A DNA stretch of 64,000 nucleotides. Origin: Oreohelix idahoensis. Its lineage: Eukaryota > Mollusca > Gastropoda > Stylommatophora > Oreohelicidae. Positions 11,201-22,571 of the stretch are shown here, piece after piece (the first letter of the stretch is position 1; each line of letters opens with the position of its first letter). The notes beneath the pieces are model-generated. The model saw only the letters and a program-made list of their open reading frames with translations, searched no databases and had not been told where the DNA came from. The position numbers and the translations under genes were made by a program. The stretch covers positions 124,001 through 188,000 of the forward strand of contig JAMPIV010013760.1 of the NCBI GenBank assembly GCA_024509875.1, given 5' to 3'.

Positions 11201-11493
11201 TGCTTTTTCTCTTCAGCAGCCGCAGCAGCTTCATCTTTTCTTTTTTCTTTTTCCATTTCCATCTGGAATCTTTTTTCCTCAGTCTGTATCTGCAATTTCT
11301 TTTGTTCAAATTCTCTTTCTAATCTTTTCTCTTCAGCCAGAGCTTTTCTCTCTTCTGCAGCAGCTTTTCTCTCTTCAGCAGCTAATGCTTTGTCATATTG
11401 AGCAACTGCCCATTGTTCTAAGTCTGTACCAGTCTTATCAAGGGATCTCCCTTGTGCAATAAAGTATTCTAATGTAGAAATGATGTCTGACAA
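11197..11493 (-). pseudogene. Element B Gag N-terminus (coiled coil), start codon lost
   Basis: 98 residues, mostly Glu/Lys/Ala/Arg heptad-like sequence (ALAAEERKAAAEERKALAEE) predicted to form a coiled coil, as in D and C. Element D begins ATG GCT ACA TTA (MATLEYF); B has ATT TCT ACA TTA at the same place, so the start codon is mutated. The frame ends EEKKQ and stops, while the next part of Gag is in another frame, so there is an indel near 11200. An upstream TTG is the only in-frame start-like codon. Confidence 0.8.
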
Positions 11494-12752
11494 AGATACT
11501 ACTCACTTGAAACAATAATAATAAAATATATTTCAAGGTAATATAGCAAAAAGTTCTTAATCACTGTATTAATCAGCACACAATCACAATGTCTGTGTGA
11601 GACAAGCCTTATCAAGGTCTTGTATATTTCTTTGAAAAATAACAATTATAAATTGCTGCAACACTCTATAACATAAGTGCAATGCACAAGAAATAGTGTC
11701 TTATCTAATCTAATTAATTAATCATCAGTTGATTCTTTCACATAAATCCATATGATCAACTATATTTTAAATAGTGTATGTCGATCAAGAACATAAAAAA
11801 CAATTATACAAGACAACATGAAAACATTTGCGGAAATCAAATAAATCAAATGGAAAAAATAATAAAAAATAAACAGCAAGAGGATAACAAATACAAATAA
11901 CGCCACAGTATATAAATATAAATGTTGTATGAAACTGAAAGATAGCAAAGGGTAGACCAACAAATTACAAACAAATCAAAACAAAACTAAAGAATGTGAA
12001 GAAACTTCCGAAAACAACACTGACCATATCGTCACAACTAACCAAAAAAAAAAAAAATAGCAACAGCAGTCGCTTTGCAAATTCCAGTATCGGAAATTTG
12101 CTCACCCTATAGAAAACGCTCACAATAGACGACCTCTATCACGTGGTATGATCTAAGGGAGACTCCGCCCAACCGAAACAACAACCCGCAGAATACAAAC
12201 AAATATCACATATAAACATGTAAACATAAATGTACATATAGCATAAATATTTATAATATAATGTAATGTAATGTAATGTGTTGCAGATAGAATGTGTTGC
12301 GAAGAAGGCACAGTTATACGCAATAATGCTACAGTACTATGGTACTTTATTAAATAATCAAATCTGGCCTAAATCATAAAAGTTCAACACAAACTATGGC
12401 AGTGCAGGAGAATCCACTGTTTACAGTTCCTCAGAATCACAAGTAAGACTTCTCGCTTCAGTTGCACTGTACATTTTGCAAACACTGTCAAATATATGTT
12501 CCAACTCTGATATGTAATGCTGTCTGTTCCAAACAAACTTGCTGTGTAACGCTGTCTGTTCTATGGCAAATGTCCATCAACAAAAAATGTCAACAAACGC
12601 TGACCTAGTTACTGTATACCTCGATAGGACAGGTCGCGCTGACATCGACTGTAAAGTTGTATTGCTGGTGTTTACGCGTGTCGTAACAGGCCCCAATTAA
12701 CGGTCTGGTCTCAGTAGCTGACTTCTCAAATATGTCCACTGTGCAGGTTGAC
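11494..12752 (-). other. Element B untranslated leader
   Basis: About 1.26 kb of AT-rich sequence between the 5' LTR and Gag with no supported ORF. Element D has a leader of similar position and partly similar sequence (for example the CAACAAATTACAAACAAATCA stretch is recognisable in both). It probably holds packaging or dimerisation signals, but none can be read directly. Confidence 0.5.
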
Positions 12753-12771
12753 CCAGGAAGCTGGCACACCA
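12753..12771 (-). promoter_or_regulatory. Element B primer-binding site
   Basis: On the minus strand, one base after the LTR, the sequence starts TGGTGTGCCAGCTTCCTG. TGG pairs with a tRNA CCA end; the complement continues into a GGTTGACCC-like stretch that resembles a tRNA T arm. Element D has TGGTGGACCAGCTTTCTG at the equivalent place. The tRNA species is not identified. Confidence 0.6.
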
Positions 12772-12772
12772 C

Positions 12773-14396
12773 TGTAAAAAAGTGATACGGCCACCAGTGT
12801 AAAGAAGTTATTTCTTACTACACCTGTAGTACACCACTGTAAAGTTCTGTTGTTTGCGACTCCACTGTAAAGAATCGAGTGTGGTGTATAGAACCTCACT
12901 GTAAAGTATGATGGCTGGTAGTACTGTTGTATTCAAAGAGGTGCTGTCACCGTGAAGACAGACACAGGTCAACTCGACCTACACAGGGTAGTGTAAACAT
13001 TGAAGTGAGAGTACATTGTACGCGAATGGTAGAATGGTTCTGAAGAGTTGACAACTTGGTAACAATATATTCATACTCTCACATGTAGAAGTCAAGGATT
13101 ACTGGAACTACTGTGTTCTTTTTATAATATTTAATGAGACGCACACTGGAACAGTACGTGTATGGTTACAGGAACACATGACGACATAAACAGCATGGTG
13201 TTGATCAATGGTGTATCATCTTAAGTTAGCATACATGCTGGATAACCTCATACTGGAACATTTGTAAACAAGCATTCAGAGTTCTATAGTTAATCCACAT
13301 CTATATGTATATATATCAGGTTGTACTGACAGATCACGTCAGTTTATACATAATGTTCATAGTGACTCTTGTACAGAATCTCACTTAGCATGAGTGTAGC
13401 TTGTACTCTAGCGTAGATTCTTTCAAATAGCATTCAGCACATATCTTCGGAGTAAATGCTAAATCTCCCATAATAGATCTTTCTTTCATAACTGTGATCT
13501 CTGGATCATTATCGGGTAGTAAGGGACAACCCTGTTCTCTGATGAATGACTGACAATAATTCGGATTCCAAGATGGCTTCCTTGGTCCTTAACATCGCTC
13601 ACACAACGGTGAGATGACAAAGCTTCTAGAAAGATTCAATTCATAAGGGTATCAAAGTTTCCACCAATATCAGCATTATCTGTCCTCATAATTGCTGTGT
13701 AGAAACATTCTTAGTGCTGCTAAACGATATGTCGTTCTGACATCTGAACATAAGTAGATTCTTGTAGGCCTAAACATAACCCATCGTAAGCCTAGGAACG
13801 AAGTCAGTAAAAGTACGTTTACCTTGGCCAAGAATCAATAGCAAGCACAAAAACACTTTTCTGGCGTAATAGAAACAATACTGGGGAACACATAGACTAA
13901 AACAGTCCTAGAAGACACAATCTTCTTCCCCACGATAACTTGAGATCACAAAACTTTGGACCGCCCGACATTGGCGTCCCGCCAGACTCCATAACCGAAG
14001 AACACACTCTCTTATCTTCCTCCGCTCAGAGTGTAAGAACAAATAATCCAGCCCAGACACACAAAGATAACATGATATAAGACGGAATCGTCTCAAACAG
14101 ACAAACAGTAAACCTAGATTCAGACTTTCAATATTCCTGCAAAACCTTAAGCGAGAACAATCTGTTTCCAGCTATAATATAAAATCTAGATTCCTCCGCT
14201 TGTTCAATCCACGGAAACAAAACAGGAACCGATCACTCAAAGAATAAAATACACATTTACTATTCTGAGTTATTCCCCTTTCTTAAAAGTTGTAAGTTCA
14301 TAAATAAATATCCTTTTATCAAACAGATAGTTACATTTTCATTTGTAATCGTATCAACTGTAATCTGTGCGACATATAAAAAATATGTACGCAACA
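12773..14396 (-). repeat. Element B 5' LTR
   Basis: 1624 bp, TGTAAAAAAG to CGCAACA, followed directly by target duplication CTTAC. It should carry the promoter driving minus-strand transcription. No TATA box or polyadenylation signal was assigned with confidence. Confidence 0.93.
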
Positions 14397-14569
14397 CTTA
14401 CCCACTAGTTACAAACAAATACACGTAACGAAAACCCACATATGGTGAAGTCAGAAATCATGCAAACAGATTATATTTACAGTCAAGCTGTATGTAACAA
14501 TACATAGACTTATCTGTTGCAAAAAAAACAATCCTCCTTGAGACTTCGACAAGCACGGACCAATGTGCT

Positions 14570-14641
14570 GGATCGTTCTCCAGGCTGAGGTTAGGCCTAG
14601 AATAGGTGGATCGTTCTCCAGGCTGAGGTTAGGCCTAGAAT
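14570..14641. repeat. 38-bp direct duplication
   Basis: GGATCGTTCTCCAGGCTGAG followed by GTTAGGCCTAGAAT occurs twice, starting at 14570 and 14608, separated by AGGT. The copies are identical, so this is a recent small tandem duplication. Confidence 0.9.
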
Positions 14642-15622
14642 CGTAAGGCTGACACTTGAAAACAACAGCTCTGGTCTATCGCTGACATCTAATGTTAATA
14701 GTAAGTAAACTCTTCGTATAATACTTCGAGCTGATCTAGAAAATGTCACTTCTTCATGTTACTGACAATTTGAGGCACTTTGAGATGCATTTAAATGTTG
14801 GAAAGTCTCTTTTACACTTTAAAATCTCCGGCAGACGATGAATGCCGCCATTTTGAATACTATTATTTGCTTCTTCCAGATTGTCTGATAAGCTTGGCCC
14901 CCAAAAGGTCTGATACGGGTACAATTCCTTAAATAGCTTGACTTGCTATGGATTGGATCCAGAGTGCAATAGACTCCATGCTTTGACACTCGGTCTCTAT
15001 TTAGGCCTTGAGTCGCCTTCCAGGGTTATGCTAATGGCTTTGCACGTAATATTACTGTGGGTTCAATTTTGGTCAGACATATCCCAACTCCCTGGCCCGT
15101 ACACAGGCACTCAGGCACAAACACGACAATAACCATTGAAAGTGTACAAATATTTATTACATCACAATATTGTTCAGCATCTCTTCAAAGTGCACAATAT
15201 AAGGATTCTCTTCTAGTCGTGTCTAGACTACAGTCTCGTCCTCGGAGACATCATGCATTTTAATAAAGTCTGGTACTCACGCATTTAGAAAACTTCACAC
15301 TCTGCATTTGCCTAAACTGATAATACACTTGCAGTACAAGCTGTAATACAATTGATGGTTAAGATAGCATGCAGGTGGATTAATAACACAAGCTGAAGAT
15401 ATCGTCCATACGGACATATGCCATCTACACAGGCCGGAGACACAAGCCCAAGTGATTTAAAGAACGCTCAACTTGTCCCAATTTAAAGTTGCCGTCTGCT
15501 ATCAATTTGAGCAGCCGACAAGACGTCACTTCCTGTAACCACGGACTACCGTGTATAAACAATACAATCAGGAAGTGATCGTATACAAAACATGATATGA
15601 TATTTACTCATATCAGTAGTAG

Positions 15623-16125
15623 AGTCGGTCTTTTTTTTAGTGGGGTCGGATTAGGTTGTTGTTGGTAAGTCGTGTTGGTAAAAAAGTACAGACTCTTACG
15701 AGACTTAAGACAAGACAAATCCACGTTTGATCCATTTTTCTTTTAAAAGGGTGGGGGGGCCCTTAAAAATTTGAAATAACACATGAAAGTATTTGTTTAT
15801 AATTGACTTAGTGCATTTGATTTGATTTGAGAGCAGCAATGAGGCCGGACCTATTAGCAGCGATTCTTTTTTTAAAGACCAATTAAATTTAAATAAAAAT
15901 GATCAAATTTTAAAATACTTCTTGAGTTTTTGTTTTCGATTACTGTATGAATGAGGGAATAGTAAACATATAATCTACGACAGCCACGTAGTCATTTATT
16001 TACATATATAAGTGCATAATTTTATGTCATATGACTAGTAAAAAAACTGGAGTCGGAAACGGAAGTCGGAGTCGGAATTCTAAAATTTCATTAGTAGGAG
16101 TAGGAGTCGGAAAATTGTTTCGCTG
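15623..16125. repeat. GAGTCGG-rich sequence
   Basis: Short GGAGTCGG-type words recur at about 15623 and clustered at 16050-16125 (GGAGTCGGAAACGGAAGTCGG). Such GACTCC-rich tails occur in some short interspersed repeats, but no full element boundary or promoter box was found. Confidence 0.3.
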
Positions 16126-16472
16126 ACTCCTATTACAGTTGGGATTATCGTAGTCAGTAGAATAGTGTTGCAGTTGATTCTTGTAATAAGTGAGATATCA
16201 ATGCATCGTGCTGTACGTAATGAATGTCGTGAGTGTGATCACAATCATGCCATCAAAGCAGTTCAGAAATACGTAGGTGGATGGGTCCACATAAAATGAC
16301 AAGTTTATTTACATTTGACGATTTAAAGTTCATTTCATTGGCATAGTAAAAATGACATACATGATATTGTGGTAAAGTACAGTGATACAGCGATAGAATC
16401 ATAAATTATATGTAATAAAGTCATAATTAGTAAAGTTGTAACGCGTCTTCTTCCCCGCGCCAGAAAACGCAT

Positions 16473-18114
16473 TGATTTAAGCAGGACAGAACATAGTGAG
16501 AAATCTTATCGCCGCGTTAGTAGTATTAGCCTTTATAACGCGCCCGTCAAGGGTTAACGATAAAAATTTGAAAAATCTACTAGCGTAGTGGTTCCAGGAA
16601 AGATAGAAAGAATAAAACACACGAACGCATAAGATTGAGAGAGCGGACACCTGCTGCCGGCTTGTCAAGTGTTAGAAGCTTGAAGTAGCTACTCAGGCCA
16701 ACAGTGCGAAACGATGCCGTTAGCTTGTGTCGAAAACGATGTCGCAAGTTTGAAAATTTTAAAATACCCCGCTAGTCCAACACATTTCTAACCACAGACA
16801 CTGTGGAAAAATATATATATACACACACGCATAATTACTTCCTATCGGGAAAAAAGGAAGATCTGAGGCGATTTTTATAACATTCAAGTAGTTGAAACTT
16901 AGAAAACAACGAACACCAAAATGGAAAATATATTGAATTCTTTATTAATAGGTTTATGATCATAAAAGTTAGCTAGTCTAAGAGCTGGTCTTGTCCTGAT
17001 GGGTAATATGCTTTCGAACAAAAAATCCGACAGATAGAAATAAAGTTATAGACAAAAGACGGTATTTGTTCGTACAGACAGAGGCAAAAATTATGGGATG
17101 GCTCAAACTGAATATTTTGTGGTAGTGTTAGGCCAAAAAAAAATTGAGTACATTCAAAGGCTTGACGCCATTTGTAGAAGATAGTCCCGAGAGCAGGACG
17201 TTGTGTATTTCTGGAAAAAAGTGATTAGCATTATTAAAGCAAATATATATGAAAGTAATAGGCATCACAGTTCAGCCAGCAGTATATCTGGAATCTGCTA
17301 TTCAACGTACCTGTGTTTTTTTCATTGAATTTCTGGGTTTTATCTGGCACTAGTCCGGTGCCAGATTTCTATGGGAAAGCCGTTGAGGAGTTTTGGAGTC
17401 CAGTAGTGACAGGGGTCGCCAGTATCCCCCTATTACTTTTGGAGCAGTGGTCATTCGGCAGAAAGAATTCAGACAGTTCCAGTGGGCCAGATAAGTGAAA
17501 TATCTGGTACCCTAACAGTACATTAGCTATATGAGCAGCATACCCCTGTATTCAAGAAATAAAATATTTCCCTAGTGAAATTAACAGTGACAGTGTATTT
17601 TAAAGAGACTGGGAGTGATTAAAAGAATCCCAAACAGCCATCCAGTGTTAGAAACCAGTAATAGACAGATTTTAGTAACACTATTAGTTTAATTTAACAG
17701 TATTTGTGGGTCTAAAATTTACATTTTGTATATATCTTGAATTCTTTTCATTTTTAAAGTCCTGACCAGAAGAATACTAGGTTCAGGACCAAATAAATCA
17801 TACAGAAAATTATTAATTGTACAAATATATCCCAGGTGTTATTTCCTTTAATCATAGCCTTTAATACTTGTTTGTGTAGAGGTGTATTATTGTTAAAGTA
17901 CCATCACACCACACTTGCATATCCCTAGACATTAGACGTAGCTATCATTCATACTAGTCAAGAATAAGTCTGCTTGAGGCCATAAGGTGGTAGCAGAAAG
18001 GTATCCTGATAACTCAACCCTAAATTTGTTAGAATCAGGGACCTTCACAGCTGGCCTCATTCAGTACAATAAGGAAACATATCACAACATTTCATAACAT
18101 CAAAACCCACCACA
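16473..18114 (+). repeat. Family C LTR 1
   Basis: 1642 bp, TGATTTAAGC to CCACCACA. Lacks two internal blocks (about 110 and 150 bp, near 17093 and 17144) that are present in LTRs 3-5; these are private deletions. Its left end defines the LTR start, because homology with the other copies begins here. Confidence 0.8.
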
Positions 18115-18348
18115 ATAAATTGGGGTGTCTTCTTCCGGGATTTGAACTTGTTAGTTGTTTAGTAATTTAAATATTGTAGCACTAGTGTCCCCCAAAAGTA
18201 TAAAAGTATTTAAAAGGGAAAATAAAAGCTGATGGACTGTTAAGAGCCAGTAATTAGTTAATTAATTGGCTAATTAATTAGTTAGTGTTAGCACTCTGTT
18301 AATTAAGAGCTTTGAAAATTATATTAGATCATTGTAAAGATTGATATT
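18115..18348 (+). promoter_or_regulatory. C1 leader with primer-binding site
   Basis: Six bases after the LTR, TGGGGTGTCTTCTTCCGG begins at 18121 and continues with GATTTGAAC. Its complement reads GTTCAAATCCCGG ... CACCCCA, a tRNA T arm plus acceptor end, so the PBS may span about 27 nt. An AT-rich inverted repeat (TAATTAATT-type arms, 18255-18282) lies about 75 bp before the Gag ATG. Confidence 0.7.
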
Positions 18349-19377
18349 ATGGCAGACCTAGCAAAGTTCAGATCTGCTGCTGTGCTGGCTGCAAAAGAGA
18401 TGAATATGGATGGACCAGAGTTGGTCCAGTATGTAACCTCAGAGGTTGATAAATTTATTGCACGAAAAGATAAGAGGTTGGCTGATGAAAGAAAATTAGA
18501 ATCAGATAGACTAGCTGAGGAGAAGAAATTAGAAGTAGAAAAAGAAATTAAAAGGTTGCAGATTGAGGCTGACAAAGAGGCTAGGGCATTGGAGGCGGAT
18601 AGGGAGGCTAAAATAAAGCGGCTCCAAATTGAAGAAAAAAAGGCCGAAATGGAAGCCGAGGAAAGAAGACAGGCTGCAGAACGGGAAAGAGAAGAGAAAA
18701 AGGCTGAAAGGGAAGCAGAAGATAGGAGATTACAGAGGGAGCACGAGTTACGACTAAGGGAGTTTGAGTTTCAAAGCCATGCTCCTGAAAATCGTGCCAG
18801 CCCTTCTACCTCCGATGCCACTGCTAATAAGGGAGCCTCAACTTCAGCTATGGGGTTCCATTTAGACCATTTTGTTGAGAGGGACGATGACCTTGAGTCA
18901 TTTTTGTCTAGATTTGAGGTTTTATCCACCACCTATGGGTTGGAGAAGGAAAGGTGGAGTTTAAAGTTATCTCAGGGGCTGAGGAGAACTTCTTATGAAG
19001 TGTTTGCCAAGATGAGCAAAGACGACCAAGACAATTATGACAGGTTAAAGCAGGCTCTTTTGCTAAGGTATGAAAAGAAAGGAGAATTTTACAGGAAAAA
19101 GTTTAGGAATGCCAAACTACTGTCGGGTGAGACCTATCACCAGTTCTCTGCACGTTTAGAGACGTACTTGGAGAAATGGACTGCTCTGGGGAAAACCCAA
19201 GATCTTAAAGAGATGATCATTATTGAGCAATTGAGAGAGTCCATGGCTCCAGACTTGAGAAAGTTTCTCATGAAACAAGGTGCAGAGAGGCTGGGTGAGT
19301 TACTTAATGTCGCTGAGAGGTATCAGGCAGCCCAGGCAGAGGTAGCTGGCGCTAAAAAGAAACAGATTGACAATTAA
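18349..19377 (+). pseudogene. C1 Gag (matrix/capsid, SCAN-like)
   Basis: ATG at 18349 gives MADLAKFRSAAVLAAKEMN. Residues about 40-145 are a highly charged coiled coil. Residues 168-342 form the capsid-like part, with LDHFVERDDDLESFLSRFEV and a segment EFYRKKFRNAKL ... KEMIIIEQLRESMAPDLRKF. That segment resembles the SCAN domain of vertebrate zinc-finger proteins, which has been proposed to derive from Gmr1-like Gag. The frame is open to a TAA after KKKQIDN, present in all four units and separating Gag from its zinc knuckle. C1 and C2 retain the longest Gag frames in the array. Confidence 0.85.
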
Positions 19378-19676
19378 AAGGCTCCACAAAACTCTAATAG
19401 ATTTGATAACAAAGATCAGGGGAACAAAGGTAAGCACAATTTTGATAGGCCACGCAATGATTTTAGAAACAAAAACTCATAATTCAATGATAGGAAATAT
19501 GATGAAAGAAAACCTTTTCATCAAGGTAGATTATATTGCAAATGGTGTAAGAGGGAAGGTCATGACATCAAACTTTGTCATAAGAAAACTTCTGGATTTG
19601 CTGCTATGAAGATGGGGAACAAGGGAGGAAAGGACAAACCTACTGGACAGCAGGAACCTTATCACCCCCCCCCCCA
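19378..19676 (+). pseudogene. C1 nucleocapsid zinc knuckle remnant
   Basis: In the frame continuing from Gag, with stops after QIDN and after FRNKNS, lies a basic Asn/Lys/Arg-rich stretch and a CCHC knuckle CKWCKREGHDIKLCH (CX2CX4HX4C), the usual retroelement nucleic-acid-binding motif. A run of ten or more C near 19666-19676 in C1 shifts the frame relative to C4, where the C-run is shorter. Confidence 0.8.
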
Positions 19677-20465
19677 GTGTGTGAGGATGTAGTCTGCAAT
19701 GGGGTCACCATTAGGTGTCTCTATGATACAGGCTTAGATTTTGATTCTGTTGTGAGTGCGCACTTGGTGAACCCAGATCAGTATACCACAGAAACAGTGG
19801 AGATACAAGGGGCGACCACGGACATACCACTTATGAAACTTCCCATTGCCAGGATAACGGTGAAAACTCGCCATGTGGAAGGAGTATTAAGAGCAGCAGT
19901 GATCGACGCACCCATCTACCCTCTGATATTGGGGTGTCGTTATGTCTTCTTGGGGAATCCCAAGAGACCTGTGGTCTTGGCAGCCGTCCAGACACGATCA
20001 CAATCCAGAAAGGAAGAAGATGAACCTATAAATACTCATCCAGAGGAGATGAGGAAGGCACAGGCTGAGGACAAGACACTCAAGCCTTGTTACAAAAAAT
20101 TACCCAAATGCCACACACCTCCAAGCAAAGGGGACTATTACATGAAGAACAAATTATTATATAGGAAGACCGGAACTGGAACAAATGGTCACGGCCAGCT
20201 GGTTCTTCCTACTTCATATAGGGAGAAAGTGTTGGAATTAGGACATGCGATTCCTTTCAGTGGTCACATGGGGATCAGCGCAACAGGACAGCGTATAGCT
20301 TGTCATTATTTCTGGTCAGGAATAACGGAGGATATAAAGAGATATGTAAAATCCTGCCCAGAATGTCAAAGGGTAGCTCCAAAGCACTGGACTGCTCCAG
20401 CAACTCTAGGGGAAAAGCCCCTTGTGGGAACACCTTTTGAGAGAGTTGCAGTGGATATTGTGTGA
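19677..20465 (+). pseudogene. C1 protease and integrase zinc finger
   Basis: An open frame of 262 residues after the C-run. The protease has CLYDTGLDFDSVVSAHL (DTG active site, about 16-18) and IDAPIYPLILGCRYV near its end. A linker with VQTRSQSRKEEDEP follows, then the integrase HHCC finger (HAIPFSGHMG ... YVKSCPECQ). The frame stops at TGA 20463-20465 within VDIV, in place of the Gly codon kept in C4. That stop is also found in C2 and C3. Confidence 0.85.
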
Positions 20466-21566
20466 CCTCTCACTCGGACCAAGAGGAGGAACAGTTACAT
20501 CCTTACTCTGGTGGACACGTGTTCTATGTGGGGAGAGGCGGTAGCCCTGTCGTCAATTGATTCCAAGCATGTCGCAGAGGCATTACTTACAATATTCACA
20601 AGGTTAGGATTCCCGCATCAAATCTTGACTGATAACGGCTCACAGTTCAAGGGGAAACTAACGGAAGAAGTTTTCAGGATCTTCCAAGCCAGGCACTTTC
20701 ATTGTAGTCCGTATCACCCCCAAAGAAACGGCCAGGTAGAGAGGTTCAACGGGACTCTCATTTCTATCCTGAGAAAGCTGGCACATGAGAAACCTGATAC
20801 TTGGGACCAATACCTGCCCGCTGCGTTGTTTGCGTATCGGGAAGTTCCACATAATTCAACCGGGATGGCACCCGCAACCCTGTTATTTGGGAGGCCAATA
20901 AAAGGTCCATTAGAAGCTTTGTTGAGTACCTGGACAGATGATAAGGCAGAAGAGACTGTTACCTCATCATACCAATATGTGAACGAGCTGACCACTCGTC
21001 TTAAAACTGGCTGGAAACTTGCAAATGATAATCTCAGACAAGCCAGGAAAAAACATGCTGCCTATTTTAATAAGAAAGCTAAGGATAGAGAATTATTTGT
21101 GGGAGAGAAGGTGCTTTTTGTACTGCCCGGCAGCCAAAACAAACTACAAATTGGATGGCTAGGTCCATATACTGTTCTAGAGAAGGTGTCTAGAACAAAT
21201 TATAAAATCGACAAGAAAGGGAAAGAGAAAGTATATCATGTGAACCTTCTAAAGAAGTATCTGGACAGGGAAATCCAGGAAGGAACACACTTAATGTCCT
21301 TGTCGATAGCAACAGGGATGAAGAATAAACCGCTCACATCCCATGAGTATCCCTTGAAAACATGTGAGACACCGGCACATGTAAAAGTCAGTAAACACTT
21401 GACGAAAAAACAGAAAGAACAGGTTCAAAAGGTTCTGACTGATCATACGGACGTGTTAACAGACAAACCGGGGCACACGAATTTGTTAGAATATGACATG
21501 AAACTAGTAGACCCAACACCGATCTGTATCCCTACACGATCCCGTTTGCCAAGGAGAAAGCTTTGA
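20466..21566 (+). pseudogene. C1 integrase core and GPY/F module
   Basis: Same frame as the preceding entry, after the TGA. Contains the core after the first catalytic Asp (the Asp itself lies in AVDIV just before the stop), LTDNGSQFKGK (second Asp) and NGQVERFNGTL (Glu), then LGPYTVLEKVSRTNYKID (GPY/F) and the link toward RT (DVLTDKPGHTNLLEYDM). The frame ends at RLPRRKL because of a one-base loss near 21525, shared by all units, that puts RT in another frame. Confidence 0.85.
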
Positions 21567-22571
21567 AAGAGGAGATTGAGTACCTATTGAAAGAAGGAAT
21601 TATTTCTCATAGCGAATCTCCATATAGTTCCAGTGTGGTTTTGCTGAGAAAACCCTCTGGAGAACATCGTCTGTGTATAGATTACAGGAAACTGAATGCT
21701 GTCACAGAGAATCAGGTGGATCCATTACCTGACACAAATTAATTATTTGCCAGGCTAAACAAGGCAAAATATTTTTCGAAGGTGGATCTGAGCAAAGGCT
21801 ATTATCAGATTCCAGTGAAGCCTGAGGTCAGACCTTATTTGGCGTTTAGCACTTCGGAAGGACATTACGAATTCAACATGTTACCTTTTGGGTTGAAAAA
21901 TGCTCCGAGTGTATTTTCTAGGATGATGCGAAAATTGTTGGCTCCACTAAATAACCCATGCATCACAAACTTTATTGATGATATCCTCATTGCTACAGAA
22001 ACATTTGAGGAACACATTAACTCTTTGACTATGCTGTTTGATAGACTAAGAGAGGCTAATTTGACGGCTAGACCAACAAAATGTTGTATTGGTTGTAAAG
22101 AGTTGGAGTTCTTGGGACATACTGTGTTTCAGGGTAGTATGACTCCTGACCCCAAGAACCTTGAAAAAATTGCAGAGAGCACCTAGGCCACAAACAAAGA
22201 AAGACGTGAGATCTTTCGTGTCGTTGTGTGGATTCTATCAGAAATATATCAAAAATTTTAACTCTATTTGTGCTCCTCTGGCGGATTTAACTCGCAAGGG
22301 AAATCCTGATAGAATTGTTTGGTCAGCCCAATTTGAATCAGCCTACCAGGAGTTAAAGGAAAAACTTACAAGCAAGCCTATCCTGAAATTACCTGATTTG
22401 AGTCAGGAATTTGTGGTGAGAAGTGACGCAAGCAATGTGGGCCTGGGGGCTACGTTGTTGCAAAGATCATCGTCACCAGAGGGAGAGCTGAACCCAGTCG
22501 CTTATGCTAGCCGCAAATTAAGCAAAGCGGAGCAAAACTATTCAACAAGCGAAAAAGAATGTCTAGCTTGA
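21567..22571 (+). pseudogene. C1 reverse transcriptase and truncated RNase H
   Basis: RT frame: EEIEYLLKEGIISHSESPYS, HRLCIDYRKLNAV, an in-frame TAA at 21740-21742, KVDLSKGYYQIPV, LPFGLKNAPSVFSRM, and active-site FIDD (near 21972) with ILIATETFEEH. A frameshift in an A-run near 22168 leads to the connection (GFYQKYIKNFNSI) and RNase H (VRSDASNVGLGATLL, ASRKLSKAEQNYSTSEKECLA). Pol ends there because the TGA is formed by the first bases of the next LTR; about 80 residues of RNase H seen in B and D are missing, as is any polypurine tract. The same defects occur in C2-C4. Confidence 0.88.

Larger units (their letters stand above)
4584..14396 (-). mobile_element. Element B: complete Gmr1-like LTR retrotransposon
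   Basis: Two direct LTRs (4584-6213 and 12773-14396), both TG...CA, flank a minus-strand internal region, with 5-bp duplication CTTAC outside. Internal order on the minus strand: PBS, leader, Gag, protease, integrase, RT, RNase H, G-rich PPT. The LTRs differ at roughly ten visible sites plus a TA-repeat length difference, so the insertion is fairly recent. Coding is broken: Gag start codon lost, frameshifts near 11200, 9215 and 7808. It sits inside the leader of element A. Element D is a close relative in both coding and LTR sequence. Confidence 0.93.
14402..16472. other. Unassigned intergenic DNA; may include the 5' LTR of element A
   Basis: No recognisable coding sequence; the short ORFs at 14938-15132 and 15057-15263 match no family I know. 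The position directly beyond element B, next to the candidate PBS of A, makes 14402 to about 15592 a candidate for the 5' LTR of A, but no second copy is present to test this. Internal structure: a 38-bp direct duplication at 14570-14641, inverted CACTTCCTG/CAGGAAGTG near 15525-15577, and GAGTCGG-rich sequence at 15623-16125. Confidence 0.35.

Noticed and set aside
16477..16668. 63-residue minus ORF repeated at every family C LTR start
   Set aside because: Antisense to the element, repeated by LTR copying; no domain.
17313..17498. Short plus ORF within family C LTRs (also 23443, 29859, 39465, 55472)
   Set aside because: Frame and length vary between copies through homopolymer changes; not conserved as a protein.
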